Notes: generated from the letters alone by a model not told the origin. Counted from the first letter of the stretch, positions 37,267 through 52,379 are shown. The stretch: 64,000 bases of DNA from an uncultured Sulfurovum sp. (GCA_902727895.1 CACVAP010000093.1:1-64000); one strand, 5' to 3'. A program made the numbers and translations.

Positions 37267-38376
37267 TTAATCCTTATGGTCTTTTATTATGACAATAATA
37301 AGTGAAAGTATCCCATATATAAATGATAATACAATTAATACAGATACACTATCTTTTATCTTGTTTGGATAAATATAACTATCAGCAATACGTGGATGAC
37401 TAACAACTATAAGATTTTTTCTATTTTGGTTAACTAAAACTTTGGTTTCTTCTAATTTGATTAATGTCTGCATGTAAACTTCTTTATCAAATTCAAGTTT
37501 ACTCTTTAAAAGAGAAAAATCAGATAAGCTAACATTTAACTTAGCCTTTCCATCCCCTCCTGCTATCTTACGTCTTATCTCTTTAATACTTTTTTGAATA
37601 TACGAAATATTTCTTTCTAAAAGTTTCATCTCTGCCGTTGATTTATTCAAATACTGAGACTTACTATTATATTCAACATTCTTTTGAATAAGTTCACTTT
37701 CCAATCCACCAAGTATTGTACTTTTAGACTTTATATCAATCGTAGGGTCAATCGTATTGTGTTTATTTTGATAAACCAATAATGTTTCTAAAGAACTTAT
37801 AAATAAAGCATGTTTTTTTCGCTCTAATTTTTCTAGGAAAGATAAAGCAACTTCCGTATTTTCTTTTTCAAATTGATTTAATATTTCAGCACTATATTCT
37901 GTTATCTTCTCAACAATATTTTTAGAGATTTGAGCATTAGCATGCGCAAAGCTAATTTTAATTGTATTGGAAGGCTCGTTATATACTACCGATAAATCAT
38001 TAGTATATTTAAGCAGTAAGTTTTCATAAGTTTCTGAATAAAAAGGTAGTGCTATTGAATCTGATAATCTACTAAAAATATCTATATCATCTCCAGAATA
38101 ATATTCAGTGAAATTAAATTCTTTATCTAATATTTCAAACATATCAGATGACTTTACATAAACTTCTAAAAGCATCGCATCTGTCATCGATTCAGAGCTT
38201 GTGCCAGCCATTAGTAGTGAACCCAATGCTGAAGAACTTTGCTCTTCTGATAAATCTTTTATCATTACAATACTCTGAGATTCATATTTCTCAGTTTCAA
38301 TAAAAAAAATATAATAGATACTCAGAACAAATAATCCAAGAAATAATAGTTTAATAACATACTTTAAAATATTCAT
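37267..38376 (-). CDS. Capsule polysaccharide export inner-membrane protein, KpsE-like
   Basis: 369 aa; two terminal TMs, coiled coil, ETEKYESQSIVMIKDLSEEQSSSALGSLL, YIYPNKIKDSVSVLIVLSFIYG. Confidence 0.88.
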   Translation of the reverse strand: MNILKYVIKLLFLGLFVLSIYYIFFIETEKYESQSIVMIKDLSEEQSSSALGSLLMAGTSSESMTDAMLLEVYVKSSDMFEILDKEFNFTEYYSGDDIDIFSRLSDSIALPFYSETYENLLLKYTNDLSVVYNEPSNTIKISFAHANAQISKNIVEKITEYSAEILNQFEKENTEVALSFLEKLERKKHALFISSLETLLVYQNKHNTIDPTIDIKSKSTILGGLESELIQKNVEYNSKSQYLNKSTAEMKLLERNISYIQKSIKEIRRKIAGGDGKAKLNVSLSDFSLLKSKLEFDKEVYMQTLIKLEETKVLVNQNRKNLIVVSHPRIADSYIYPNKIKDSVSVLIVLSFIYGILSLIIVIIKDHKD

Positions 38377-38384
38377 CTAATATC

Positions 38385-38573
38385 CTACTCTTCTCTTTGA
38401 CATCGATATTGTTGTTCCAAAAGTTGTAAACTTTTAGGTTTTGCTTTTTCATTACAGGAAAACTTTTCACTATTTTTAATACTATTTCCCCCTGTAGATA
38501 AACTACAACCACTATAAAATATTACAAAACTCAATATAAATAATTTAAAAAAAAACTTCATACGACCTCTCAT
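38385..38573 (-). CDS. Small lipoprotein in the capsule export operon
   Basis: 62 aa; FFFKLFILSFVIFYSGCSLS lipobox; overlaps the ABC ATPase stop by 4 nt. Confidence 0.65.
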   Translation of the reverse strand: MRGRMKFFFKLFILSFVIFYSGCSLSTGGNSIKNSEKFSCNEKAKPKSLQLLEQQYRCQREE

Positions 38574-39232
38574 TTATTTATTATTCCATACTTAATAATA
38601 GCATCATCAATATTATCAAAATATTCTATTTTCCCATTATTAACTACAATTCCTGCATCACATATTTCTTTTAAAGTATTTAAATCATGACTAACTAAAA
38701 GAACATTACATGTCTCAATTTTTTTTAATAATGCTTCTTTAGATTTCTTTCTAAATTTTGCATCTCCAACAGACAATGTTTCATCAATCAACATATAATC
38801 AAAATCAAAAGATAAACTTAAGCCAAAACTTAATCGAGACTTCATCCCAGATGAATAAGTTTTAATAGGCATATCAAAGTAATCTTTTAATTCTGAAAAT
38901 TCTTTTACAAAGTCAATAATAGACTCTATTTCAATAGATGACTTTCCATAAAGTCTACTAACAAATTTGACATTAGCTCTACCAGACATATTTCCTACAA
39001 AGCCACCACCAAGTCCTAAAGGCCAAGAGAAACTTTGATTTGAGGTAATTGTCCCTGAATTTGGAAAATCAATTTGTCCTAACATTCTCATGATAGTTGA
39101 TTTTCCTGTACCATTTCTCCCTAAAATACCAATATTAGTATGGGGAGGTATTTCTATTGACATGTCTTTTAATATATATTTTCTTCCACTCTTTGTCTTA
39201 AAGTATTTAGAAACATTTTTAAGCTTAATCAT
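38570..39232 (-). CDS. kpsT: Capsule polysaccharide ABC transporter ATP-binding protein, KpsT-like
   Basis: 220 aa; GILGRNGTGKSTIMRMLGQIDFPNSGTI, YSSGMKSRLSFGLSLSFDFDYMLIDETLSVGD. Confidence 0.95.
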   Translation of the reverse strand: MIKLKNVSKYFKTKSGRKYILKDMSIEIPPHTNIGILGRNGTGKSTIMRMLGQIDFPNSGTITSNQSFSWPLGLGGGFVGNMSGRANVKFVSRLYGKSSIEIESIIDFVKEFSELKDYFDMPIKTYSSGMKSRLSFGLSLSFDFDYMLIDETLSVGDAKFRKKSKEALLKKIETCNVLLVSHDLNTLKEICDAGIVVNNGKIEYFDNIDDAIIKYGIINK

Positions 39233-40008
39233 ACAGTAAGGATTCTCTTTTCAAGTTTAACATAAAGCCACAATCCAATGAAAAGTAAAGATAAAGTCCA
39301 AAAGAATATATACCCATATGATACTAACGAATCATCTAATCCATAAAAATAAGAGCCATGTATCATCTCCATAAAGTGAGTTACAGGATTATATAATAAT
39401 ATTGATTGTATTTCTAAAGGTAAAAAAGCCAGATTATAAAATACTGCTGATGCAAACATCAAAGCTGTTAACAAAAACCCCACAAGTTTACCAATACTCT
39501 CTATAAAAGTATTTAGTACTGCAAGAAGAAGAGCAAAAGAAAAAGAAAAAATTATAAAGTAAATAAATCCAAAAGTAACCATCGTTAAATCTTTCACCTC
39601 CATATCGTATTCAAAATAAAACCCTAAAAAAAGAAAAATTACAATTATAATCGCTGTAATAAATACTTCAACTAATGTTCGGGCTATTATTGTATCAATA
39701 GGTTTCACTTGCTTATAAATAAAAAGTGCTTTATTCGCTTTAAAAGCTTTAACACTTTTCATAACTATATGCTTAAACATATTAAATGCTGTAAAGTTTA
39801 AAGCTAAAAAAACTGCAAAATCAAAGTTATTCTCACCTGTACTAAAAAAAAGGATTTTAATAACAACAAAAACCATAATCTGAAAAAAAGGTTCAAAAAA
39901 AGTCCAAAAAAGTCCCATTCTTCCAGATGAAAAACGCATAGCTAATTCTCGTAAAAAAAGTGCATTTTGAACAGCTAAAAATATTTTAAAAGCACTTCTT
40001 TTTTTCAT
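39229..40008 (-). CDS. kpsM: Capsule polysaccharide ABC transporter permease, KpsM-like
   Basis: 259 aa; RELAMRFSSGRMGLFWTFFEPFFQIMVFV, six TMs, LLYNPVTHFMEMIHGSYFYGLDDSLVSYGYIFFW. Confidence 0.94.
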   Translation of the reverse strand: MKKRSAFKIFLAVQNALFLRELAMRFSSGRMGLFWTFFEPFFQIMVFVVIKILFFSTGENNFDFAVFLALNFTAFNMFKHIVMKSVKAFKANKALFIYKQVKPIDTIIARTLVEVFITAIIIVIFLFLGFYFEYDMEVKDLTMVTFGFIYFIIFSFSFALLLAVLNTFIESIGKLVGFLLTALMFASAVFYNLAFLPLEIQSILLYNPVTHFMEMIHGSYFYGLDDSLVSYGYIFFWTLSLLFIGLWLYVKLEKRILTV

Positions 40009-40071
40009 TTAATTCTCTCTTATTTTTAAAATAATTATACCAATTTGATTACAATATAGTCAAATAAAATA

Positions 40072-40842
40072 TCAATCATAACTCCAACAAACTCCATAGC
40101 CTGTAATTAGACCTTTTTTCTTCAAGTTTTTTAACTTTTTTATTGCTAAATCTTCATTTGAAGAAAGAAAAAATTTAACTTTATAATTAAATTCATCTTT
40201 TAAGATATAAGCTTTTGGGAAATGCTTATTTAACTTCTTAAGATATTTTTTTGCTTCTGTTTTCTTATGAAATATACCTATTTCAAATAAAGCCTTATTG
40301 CTATTTTCAGTAATAGTTGCATAACTTGTCGCACTATGTCCAACATTATATACAGGCTTTAACGGTTGCTTCCTTTTTAGAGGCATATTAAAGCCTGTAA
40401 TAGTTGGCACAGATAAAACTTCAATTATGACTTTTGCTACACCCTTTTGCTTAGTATCCAAATATTCTGCTGCACCCATAGATAAATCTAAGCCTCTATC
40501 ATTCCAAAATGGTCCTCTGTCATTAATTTTCACTTTTAACGACTTATTATTAACAGGATTAGTCACTAAAAGTGTTGTTCCTAGAGGGTATGTTTTATGT
40601 GCTGCAGTATATGCATACATATTATATATATCTCCCATCGCTGTTTTTCTGCCATGAAAATACTCACCATACCAAGAAGCTAACACCTCTTTTTTTTCTC
40701 CAACATCTACTTTATGGGGGTAGTAAGTAATACCTTTAATAGTATAAGGATACAAAGAAGCACGAATAATCTTATCAGTTTTTGAAAGAGGGAAAAGAAA
40801 AGTACTTAAAATTATAAACATCATAACTATTTTACTTATCAA
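40072..40842 (-). CDS. rlpA: RlpA-like septal ring lytic transglycosylase with C-terminal SPOR-like domain
   Basis: 256 aa; VLASWYGEYFHGRKTAMGDIYNMYAYTAAHKTYPLGTTLLVTNPVNNKSLKVKINDRGPF; C-terminal FEIGIFHKKTEAKKYLKKL. Confidence 0.92.
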   Translation of the reverse strand: MISKIVMMFIILSTFLFPLSKTDKIIRASLYPYTIKGITYYPHKVDVGEKKEVLASWYGEYFHGRKTAMGDIYNMYAYTAAHKTYPLGTTLLVTNPVNNKSLKVKINDRGPFWNDRGLDLSMGAAEYLDTKQKGVAKVIIEVLSVPTITGFNMPLKRKQPLKPVYNVGHSATSYATITENSNKALFEIGIFHKKTEAKKYLKKLNKHFPKAYILKDEFNYKVKFFLSSNEDLAIKKLKNLKKKGLITGYGVCWSYD

Positions 40843-40917
40843 GATAATAGTCCTATATTTTTACTATTTAACATAGAATAAATAATACTCCACTTCTCTA
40901 AATTAATTATCAATTTT

Positions 40918-41922
40918 TTATTTTATTATACCATAAAACTGATTGTACCACTTAACAAACTCCCTTATTCCATCAACCAATTGAGTATCAGGCTTATAGC
41001 CAAAGTCATCAATCAATCCAGAAACATCAGCATAAGTAGAAACTACATCACCATCTTGCATGGGCATATAGTTTTTTTCTGCCTTTTTTCCAAGAGCATT
41101 TTCTAATGTCTCTATAAACTCCATTAAACTTAGTGGAGCATTGTTTCCAATATTATAAACATTATAATTTGAAGGGTTATCAATCACTTTCACAATACCA
41201 TCTACAATATCATCAATATAAGTAAAGTCTCTGCTCATTTTTCCATGGTTAAATACATTAATAGCTCTATCACTGGTAATCGCATCAGCAAACAACATTG
41301 GAGCCATGTCTGGTCTTCCCCATGGTCCATAGACTGTAAAAAACCTTAGTCCTGTTGTCTGAATATTATATAAGTGACTATAAGTATGCGCCATCAGTTC
41401 ATTCGACTTTTTAGTAGCAGCATAAAGGCTTACGGGTGTATCTGTTTTGTCTGTTGTTTTAAACGGTTGAGATTTATTTAAGCCATATACTGAAGAACTT
41501 GATGCATAAGAAAGATTCTTAACATCGTAGTTTCTACATGCTTCCAGTACATTCATAAAACCTACAACATTTGACTGTATATAAGCATGAGGGTTTTCAA
41601 TGGAGTATCTAACTCCAGCTTGTGCTGCCAGATTGCAAACTGCATCAAACTTTTCAGCTTCAAACAACTTATTCATTGTCTCAGCATCTTCAAGATTCGC
41701 TTTTATAAACTTATGTTTCGGGTAAATACTTGAGCTAACTATTTTGTTTTCTTCAAGTTCATCTCTATCTATACCTAATTCATTTAAACGTGCATATTTT
41801 AAATTAACATCATAATAATCATTAATATTATCTAGTCCAAGAACTTCATCACCATGTTCAAGTAATTTCTTTGCTAAATGATAACCTATAAATCCTGCTG
41901 TACCTGTTACTAATATCTTCAT
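40918..41922 (-). CDS. NAD-dependent epimerase, UDP-glucuronate 4-epimerase-like
   Basis: 334 aa; MKILVTGTAGFIGYHLAKKLLEHGDEVLGLDNINDYYDVNLKYARL, GLRFFTVYGPWGRPDMA. Confidence 0.9.
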   Translation of the reverse strand: MKILVTGTAGFIGYHLAKKLLEHGDEVLGLDNINDYYDVNLKYARLNELGIDRDELEENKIVSSSIYPKHKFIKANLEDAETMNKLFEAEKFDAVCNLAAQAGVRYSIENPHAYIQSNVVGFMNVLEACRNYDVKNLSYASSSSVYGLNKSQPFKTTDKTDTPVSLYAATKKSNELMAHTYSHLYNIQTTGLRFFTVYGPWGRPDMAPMLFADAITSDRAINVFNHGKMSRDFTYIDDIVDGIVKVIDNPSNYNVYNIGNNAPLSLMEFIETLENALGKKAEKNYMPMQDGDVVSTYADVSGLIDDFGYKPDTQLVDGIREFVKWYNQFYGIIK

Positions 41923-41931
41923 ATTTATTTC

Positions 41932-43101
41932 CTAACTATCACTGTTAAATATATCTCTGGTATATACTTTTTCTTTTACGTCTTCTAAAATTTCTTCAAA
42001 CCTATTGGCAATGATTACATCACTCTTGTTTTTAAATTCCACTAAATCTTTAATAACTTTTGATTTAAAGAATTCTTCTTCATCCATAGCAGGTTCATAA
42101 ATAATAACTTCAATCCCCTTAGCCTTGATTCTTTTCATAATTCCCTGAATAGCAGAAGCTCTAAAGTTATCAGATCCACTTTTCATAACCAAACGATAAA
42201 TACCAACAATAGAAGGATTTTTAGCAATCACACTGTCAGCAATAAAATCTTTTCGTGTTGAGTTAGAATCTACAATAGCCCCAATAATATTAGAAGGAAC
42301 ATCTTGATAGTTTGCTCTCAATTGCTTAGTATCTTTTGGTAGACAGTACCCACCATAACCAAAAGATGGATTATTATAATGATTTCCAATTCTTGGATCC
42401 AATCCAACACCTTCAATAATTTGTTTTGAATCCAAGCCATGTGACTGAGCATAAGAGTCTAACTCATTAAAGTAAGCCACTCTCATTGCCAAATAAGTAT
42501 TTGAAAAAAGCTTTACAGCTTCTGCTTCTGTAGAGTTTGTAAGTAAAATATCTATATTTTCTTTTAATGCACCTTCAGCTAAAAGATCTGCAAACTTTTG
42601 TGCTCGTTCACTTTTTTCTCCAACAATAATTCTACTTGGATGTAAATTATCATATAAGGCAGAGCCTTCTCTTAAGAACTCTGGTGAAAAAATAATATTT
42701 GTTGTCTTAAACATCTCATTTACAGATTTTGTATATCCTACAGGAACTGTTGATTTAATAATCATGGTTGCTTCTGGATTAATTTCTAAAACATCTTTTA
42801 TGACTATTTCAACTAATCTCGTATTAAAATAATTCGTCTCAGGGTCATAATCTGTAGGGGTAGAAATAATAATATACTCAGCATCCTTATATGCTTCTTC
42901 TTTATCTAATGTTGCTTTAAAATTTAAATCTTTATTTTGTAAATATTCATTTATTTCTTTATCTTCAATAGGTGAAACTTTATTATTAATCATTTCAACT
43001 TTTTCAGGAATAATATCTAAGGCAACCACTTCATTATTTTGTGCAAGAAGAACTCCATTTGAAAGCCCAACATACCCTGTTCCTGCTATTGCTATTTTCA
43101 T
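41932..43101 (-). CDS. ugd: UDP-glucose 6-dehydrogenase
   Basis: 389 aa; [71 protein letters not shown]. Confidence 0.94.
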   Translation of the reverse strand: MKIAIAGTGYVGLSNGVLLAQNNEVVALDIIPEKVEMINNKVSPIEDKEINEYLQNKDLNFKATLDKEEAYKDAEYIIISTPTDYDPETNYFNTRLVEIVIKDVLEINPEATMIIKSTVPVGYTKSVNEMFKTTNIIFSPEFLREGSALYDNLHPSRIIVGEKSERAQKFADLLAEGALKENIDILLTNSTEAEAVKLFSNTYLAMRVAYFNELDSYAQSHGLDSKQIIEGVGLDPRIGNHYNNPSFGYGGYCLPKDTKQLRANYQDVPSNIIGAIVDSNSTRKDFIADSVIAKNPSIVGIYRLVMKSGSDNFRASAIQGIMKRIKAKGIEVIIYEPAMDEEEFFKSKVIKDLVEFKNKSDVIIANRFEEILEDVKEKVYTRDIFNSDS

Positions 43102-43156
43102 CTTAACTTAACTCCTAACTATAATTTATTATTAAAACTAATATTAATATAAGAGT

Positions 43157-44176
43157 TTATCTAAATCCTGATGGATTATTACTTTGCCATTGCCAACCAT
43201 CTGCACACATCTCTTCAATACCAAGCTTAGCTTCCCAATCTAAAACCTCTTTTGCATAAGAAGGATCTGCAAAACATGTAGCTATGTCCCCTGCTCTTCT
43301 TGAAGCAATTCGGTATGGTACTTCTTTTCCTGATGCTTTTTCAAATGCTGTTACCATCTCTAACACAGAATAACCATTCCCAGTTCCAAGATTAATGGTC
43401 ATTACTTCAGAAAAATTTTTAATACGATCTAACGCATTAACATGTCCTCTGGCTAAGTCAACAACATGAATATAGTCTCTAACACCTGTTCCATCTTTAG
43501 TATCATAATCATCACCAAAAACAGATAGATACTCTCTCTTACCTACAGCTGTTTGAGCAATAAATGGCATCAAATTATTGGGGATACCATTTGGATCCTC
43601 TCCAATAGTTCCAGAAGCATGTGCCCCTACAGGATTAAAATAACGTAATAAGACTATCTTCCACTCATTATCTGAAACATAAACATCTCGTAAAATCTCT
43701 TCTACCATCAGTTTAGAACGTCCATAGGGATTGGTAGCAGAAAGAGGGAAGTTTTCTAAAATAGGGGTAGTATGAGGATCCCCATAAACTGTTGCAGATG
43801 AAGAAAATATAATAGATTTACAATTATATTCTGCCATTACTTCACAAAGAACAGCTGAACCATTAACATTATTATCATAATATTTCAAAGGTAGTTCAAC
43901 TGATTCACCCACAGCTTTAAGTCCAGCAAAATGAATCACAGCTTCTATTGTGTGTTGCTCAAAAACAGACCTTAAGTCATCTCTATTTCGGATATCACCT
44001 TCTACAACTTCTATCTCTTGATTAACAATTTTTTCTACCCGTCGAATACTCTCTATTGATGCATTACAAAAATTATCAAAAACAACTACTTCATACCCTG
44101 CCTCAATTAATAAGACAACCGTATGACTTCCAATATATCCAGCACCACCTGTTACTAAAACTTTACGACTCGGCAT
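43157..44176 (-). CDS. galE: UDP-glucose 4-epimerase
   Basis: 339 aa; KVLVTGGAGYIGSHTVVLLIEAGYEVVVFDNFCN, SSSATVYGDP, RYFNPVGAHASGTIGEDPNGIPNNLMPFIAQ. Confidence 0.95.
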   Translation of the reverse strand: MPSRKVLVTGGAGYIGSHTVVLLIEAGYEVVVFDNFCNASIESIRRVEKIVNQEIEVVEGDIRNRDDLRSVFEQHTIEAVIHFAGLKAVGESVELPLKYYDNNVNGSAVLCEVMAEYNCKSIIFSSSATVYGDPHTTPILENFPLSATNPYGRSKLMVEEILRDVYVSDNEWKIVLLRYFNPVGAHASGTIGEDPNGIPNNLMPFIAQTAVGKREYLSVFGDDYDTKDGTGVRDYIHVVDLARGHVNALDRIKNFSEVMTINLGTGNGYSVLEMVTAFEKASGKEVPYRIASRRAGDIATCFADPSYAKEVLDWEAKLGIEEMCADGWQWQSNNPSGFR

Positions 44177-44213
44177 TTAGTGCCTCCCTGTATTGAATTT
44201 TAATTCTTACCAT

Positions 44214-45158
44214 CTAAACTCCTATGTCATAAATTTGTACAATACCAACTAAAACTTCTTCTTCTGTAACCAATAAAGAATTCACTTTCACTTCAGTCAT
44301 TAGCTTTTGTGCCATGGTTAGCTTAGTTTGACTTTCAATAGTCCGTGGACTCCTTGTCATCAAATCATGAGCTTTTAACTGAAAAAAATCATCTTGCGAA
44401 GTTTCCATCGCACGACGAATATCTCCATCGGTCACAATACCTTCAATTTCATTATTATTCATAACAACAACTAAACCCAATCTTCCCGAAGATATTTCTT
44501 GAATTATAGTTTGAATACTTGAATCTAACTCTACCAAAGGCAAATTTTCTTTTTTCATTACATCTGAAACTCTTGTTAGTAGTCGTCTACCTAAAGAACC
44601 TCCGGGATGGAACTGTGCGAAGTCTGTGTCTTTAAAGTTTCTTTCTTCCATCAAAGTAACTGCCAAGGCATCACCCATTACCAATGTTGCTGTCGTTGAA
44701 GAAGTGGGTGCTAATTGTAAAGGGCAAGCCTCTTTTTCAACAGAAACATTCAAATGATAATCTGTATTTTTAGCCAATGTCGAAGAAGGATTACCACTCA
44801 TCGCAACACTCTTGTTTCCTCTTTCTTTTAGAAAAGGAATCAAACGTAATACTTCATCCGTCTCACCAGAATTTGAAATAAGAAGTACCATATCATCAGG
44901 TTCTATCATCCCTAAGTCACCATGGTACGCTTCTCCAGGATGTAGAAAAAAAGATGGTGTCCCAGTACTTGCCATGGTAGCAGCGATTTTTTTACCTATA
45001 ATTCCTGACTTCCCCATACCTGAGATTATCAACTTTCCCTTACAACACAAAATTTCTTGAACTGCTTTTTCAAAAGTAGTATCTAAATTTACAGCTAAAC
45101 TAGTAATTGCCTCAGCTTCTATTTTAAAAACCTCTTTTGCACGCTTTAAAATATTCAT
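44214..45158 (-). CDS. kpsF: Arabinose-5-phosphate isomerase, KdsD/KpsF type (SIS + CBS)
   Basis: 314 aa; KLIISGMGKSGIIGKKIAATMASTGTPSFFLHPGEAYHGDLGMI, LAPTSSTTATLVMGDALAV, C-terminal CBS repeats. Confidence 0.95.
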   Translation of the reverse strand: MNILKRAKEVFKIEAEAITSLAVNLDTTFEKAVQEILCCKGKLIISGMGKSGIIGKKIAATMASTGTPSFFLHPGEAYHGDLGMIEPDDMVLLISNSGETDEVLRLIPFLKERGNKSVAMSGNPSSTLAKNTDYHLNVSVEKEACPLQLAPTSSTTATLVMGDALAVTLMEERNFKDTDFAQFHPGGSLGRRLLTRVSDVMKKENLPLVELDSSIQTIIQEISSGRLGLVVVMNNNEIEGIVTDGDIRRAMETSQDDFFQLKAHDLMTRSPRTIESQTKLTMAQKLMTEVKVNSLLVTEEEVLVGIVQIYDIGV

Positions 45159-48426
<3,268 letters not shown>

Positions 48427-48437
<11 letters not shown>

Positions 48438-49044
48438 TTTTACTACCTTTAAACTTTTCCATAGTCACAAATGTAGCAGATGAAACTCCACTTCTTTTTA
48501 ATACCTTAAAAAAAGTCATCCATAATATTTTCATATCTAATAAAAAGGATTGATTCTCAACATACCAAACATCATAATTGAATTTCTCTTCCCAAGAAAT
48601 AGCATTACGTCCATTAACTTGAGCCCAACCTGAAATACCAGGTTTTGTATGATGTCTTGTCTTTTGCTTTTCATTATAAAGAACTAAATATTCAACTAAA
48701 AGTGGTCGAGGACCTATAAAGCTCATTTCTCCCTTAAGTACATTAAATAGTTGAGGCAATTCATCTAAACTAGTTTTTCTAATAAATTTACCTATACCTT
48801 TTAATCGTTTATCATCACTTAATAAAATTCCATTCTTATCCATCTCATTACTCATAGTTCTAAACTTATAAATAATAAATAACTTTTCTTTTAGCCCTGG
48901 TCTTAGTTGTTTAAAAAAAATGGGTTTTCCTATTTTAATATAAACTAATAAAGCTGTTATTAATATAAGTGGAAAAAATAAAATAATTAAAATTAGTGCT
49001 AGTACTTTATCAAGTAATGGTTTCATTATATAAATGTACATCAA
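48427..49044 (-). CDS. pglC: Polyprenyl-phosphate sugar-1-phosphate transferase, PglC-like
   Basis: 205 aa; [113 protein letters not shown]. Confidence 0.93.
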
Positions 49045-49049
49045 TAAAT

Positions 49050-51176
49050 CTATTTAACTTTATATATTTTACTATATGCCGATGAAACAACCAATTCAAA
49101 TAAGTTTTTATCATAATTCCCCAACATAAACATTTGAACATAAGTAGAATTATACGTTTTTTTATCCATAATAATAATTTTATTATAACTTTCTAAATTG
49201 ACAATACACAACTGTCCATCTAAATGCATTAATGATGTTTTCACTTTAGGGTCAGCATTCTTTCCTAACTTAACTTGATCAAAACGATAAACCTTTTGTA
49301 CTTCTTTACCCAATTTAATAGTTCCTTTTGAAGAGTCAAAAACAATACCATTTTGAAAGACAACTTGAGCACCATCTTGCTTTACAGCAACCGTAGGATA
49401 AAAAATGATATTTCTTTCTTTTTTTCCAGTTTTCAAATTGAGATTACCAAAAACTCCAACAGTTGGAAAAATATTTAACATACGAAAAGGCAGATATAAA
49501 TAAACATCTCGTGTCTTTTTAGGTAATTTATATTCTGCTTTCTTTAAAGAACTTAATAAAGTCTTTGGATTTCTATCTTTAAAGATTGTATCAGCTACCA
49601 TAGCGTAGTTTGAATCAACATAAGTTTCAATTGCTAACTTACTTAAGTTCGCTACTTGTTGAGGAGAAGTTGAAAAAAGTAATTTAGATATAATATAATT
49701 ATCATGTGTATGTTTACCTCCATCAATAAGTGTTGATGTATTAGAATAATAAGTTATAGGATATCCGTAATCCCACCATCCAAGTGTATAATCTTTTCTT
49801 TTAGAGACTTTACTTAGCTGTACCAAGTCAGCAACTTCAACTTTATTTAGTACAGTAGGTACTTTATAGCTCACAACATGCATAATGTTAGGGTAAAGCA
49901 TTGTGATTGTTGCTATTACTACAAATGTATAATTTAATATTTTATTTTCTTTAAATAGTAACTTTCCAATAAAAAAAGAGAGATAAACAAAAGAAAGTGC
50001 CGCCACAGGTACAGCATAAACAGTAAATCTAAGACCTCCAACTAAAGAAAATAGACCTATTCCAATCAATGGTAATGCAACAATAAACTGCTTATGTCTA
50101 AATACTAATAATATATATCCCATAAGACTTAGAATAACTCCCCATTGAGAACCAGAGATTCGATTTGCCATTGTTTCAAAAGGAATAGTCCCTGCCTCTC
50201 TTACAGTTTGTATAACTTGGTAAAATTGCAAAGATCCTGCATCTAATCCTCTATCAGAGTAGGAAAATACTTTAGCAATAATCACAGAAAAAATATTTCC
50301 AAAAAACAAGAAAGCTATAAATACTAATATAGATATAAGCATCAGTTGATTTTCTTTTAGTTCTAATTTAATTAACAAAATAGAAGCTATTATAATTAAT
50401 ATAACCCTCCATTCCAATGGAATGATTGTCATGAGTGAAATACTTAATAAAATAATAGAAATATAGAGAGATATCGAATTCTCTTTAAAGCTAACTGTTT
50501 CAATCGTTTTAATCCAACCCATATATTCAAATAACATATACAAAGCGAATAACACAAACAATGCATAAATAATCAAAAAACCTTGGGAATAGAAGAAAGG
50601 ATAGATAAGAACAAGAAATGTTGAAAACAAAATACTTGTAATATTTTTACGATAAATAATATTCATAAAACTGTAAAAAATAGTAAACATCAAAAATACA
50701 GAAAACATATCAGTATCATAATAACCAACCATCGTTCGATTATAGTAACTCCATGCAATAGAGCCAAGTAGTGCTGCTAAAAACCCAAGTGAAGTATTAC
50801 CCAAGAGACGACCAGTTAAAATTATAGGAATAACAATTAAAGAAGAAATAATAGCTGATAAATACAAAATAATTGTCTCTAAAGAAAATGCTGTAATCTT
50901 AGTAATATATGCAGTAACGATAGATAAACCAATATTTAGTGTATTAGCTCTCTGAATATCTTGAGGTGCTACTCCATTGATTATATCTCTTGCTCCATAA
51001 GCAAAACGATACCCATCATTAGTATTAATCATTAATTGCCCATTATGGTACATTGACAAAGTATCTGAAAAGTGTATTGGCCAATACATTCGTACACTCA
51101 TACTAAATATATATGCTACAACTATAAACAGTAATAACAATCCTAAGTTTCGCTCTAAAATACTATTTTCTTTCAT
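49050..51176 (-). CDS. pglB: Oligosaccharyltransferase STT3/PglB
   Basis: 708 aa; many TMs then catalytic [31 protein letters not shown]; Asp-rich loop [10 protein letters not shown]. Confidence 0.95.
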   Translation of the reverse strand: MKENSILERNLGLLLLFIVVAYIFSMSVRMYWPIHFSDTLSMYHNGQLMINTNDGYRFAYGARDIINGVAPQDIQRANTLNIGLSIVTAYITKITAFSLETIILYLSAIISSLIVIPIILTGRLLGNTSLGFLAALLGSIAWSYYNRTMVGYYDTDMFSVFLMFTIFYSFMNIIYRKNITSILFSTFLVLIYPFFYSQGFLIIYALFVLFALYMLFEYMGWIKTIETVSFKENSISLYISIILLSISLMTIIPLEWRVILIIIASILLIKLELKENQLMLISILVFIAFLFFGNIFSVIIAKVFSYSDRGLDAGSLQFYQVIQTVREAGTIPFETMANRISGSQWGVILSLMGYILLVFRHKQFIVALPLIGIGLFSLVGGLRFTVYAVPVAALSFVYLSFFIGKLLFKENKILNYTFVVIATITMLYPNIMHVVSYKVPTVLNKVEVADLVQLSKVSKRKDYTLGWWDYGYPITYYSNTSTLIDGGKHTHDNYIISKLLFSTSPQQVANLSKLAIETYVDSNYAMVADTIFKDRNPKTLLSSLKKAEYKLPKKTRDVYLYLPFRMLNIFPTVGVFGNLNLKTGKKERNIIFYPTVAVKQDGAQVVFQNGIVFDSSKGTIKLGKEVQKVYRFDQVKLGKNADPKVKTSLMHLDGQLCIVNLESYNKIIIMDKKTYNSTYVQMFMLGNYDKNLFELVVSSAYSKIYKVK

Positions 51177-52324
51177 TATTTTCTCTTTTCTTTCAATTCT
51201 ATATATAACTCAACATACTGTTTTACAACTTCATTAACATCAAACTCTTTAGTCACCAATATTCTACCATTTTCACCCATAACTTTTCGTTTATCTGTTT
51301 CGTTTATTAAAATTTCTATTTTATTTGATAAAGCTTGACTATTTTTAATCGAAACTAAAAAACCATTATATCCATCGATAACTACTTCTCTACATCCAAC
51401 GGTATTAGTAGTAACAATTGGTTTTGCCATAGAAGCAGCTTCTAATAGAGTACGAGGAACACCTTCTCTATAACTTGGTAAAACATAAATATCCGACATA
51501 CCCGTAAGTTCTAAGATATCATCTCTATGCCCTAACCAAAGGACATACCCCCTCTTTAAAAATACTTTATCTACCGAGCTTGGATTTCCATCATCTGTAT
51601 CACCAACTAAAACAAATTGTACCTTTTCATATTTTGACAATAATCTAGCAGCTTCATAAAATTCACCAACCCCCTTATGCCAAATAGCACGGGCTACCAT
51701 TAGAACTACTATCTTATTCTCTATATCTAATTCTTTTTTTAGAGTATCTATTTTCTCTTCCGAGACGTTATCAGGACTAAACTCATCGCTATCAATCCCA
51801 ACACTTTTTATTATTTTAATTTTAAGGGAAGAGATAATTCCTTTACTCTCCAAATATTTAGGATCATCAGAATTAACAAATATAACCCTATCTGAAAGTA
51901 TAAAAACTAACTTATATAGCTTTTCAATCAATATACGTACAACTATATTTTTAAATGTATTTTCAATATAAAAAGAACCTAGTCCTTCAACCAAATTAAT
52001 AATTGTTGGAACTTTAGCCATTTTCCCAGCAAATGTTCCATAAATATTTGGTTTAGCCGTAAAAGTATGTAATATATCTAACTTTAAAGTTTTAATAGCT
52101 CTGTAAATATTATAAATCGTTTTCAACTCTTTTAAAGGATTTAAACTTGAACGCTGAATCTTATACTCTATAGCTTCTATTCCATAGAACGCAAATAAAT
52201 CAAACTTATCCCCTCGTGGACAAATCACATAAACAGTATGTCCCTCTTCTAGCATTTTTTTCATAATAGGAAGACGAAATAAATAGAGGTTTAAATCAAG
52301 ATGTGAAAGGAATGCTATTCTCAT
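51176..52324 (-). CDS. pglA: Glycosyltransferase GT4, PglA-like
   Basis: 382 aa; IAFLSHLDLNLYLFRLPIMKKMLEEGHTVYVICPRGD, DILHTFTAKPNIYGTFAGKMAKVPTIINLVEGLG, SDIYVLPSYREGVPRTLLEAASMAKPIVTTNTVGCREVV. Confidence 0.9.
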   Translation of the reverse strand: MRIAFLSHLDLNLYLFRLPIMKKMLEEGHTVYVICPRGDKFDLFAFYGIEAIEYKIQRSSLNPLKELKTIYNIYRAIKTLKLDILHTFTAKPNIYGTFAGKMAKVPTIINLVEGLGSFYIENTFKNIVVRILIEKLYKLVFILSDRVIFVNSDDPKYLESKGIISSLKIKIIKSVGIDSDEFSPDNVSEEKIDTLKKELDIENKIVVLMVARAIWHKGVGEFYEAARLLSKYEKVQFVLVGDTDDGNPSSVDKVFLKRGYVLWLGHRDDILELTGMSDIYVLPSYREGVPRTLLEAASMAKPIVTTNTVGCREVVIDGYNGFLVSIKNSQALSNKIEILINETDKRKVMGENGRILVTKEFDVNEVVKQYVELYIELKEKRK

Positions 52325-52379
52325 ATTTTCTCCAATAAAAGCTTGTTAATTAATAAAACTATATTTTTCTAATTAAAGT

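Noticed and set aside
44812-45060. + strand 82-aa ORF
   Set aside because: Antisense to the SIS domain of kpsF; shadow ORF.
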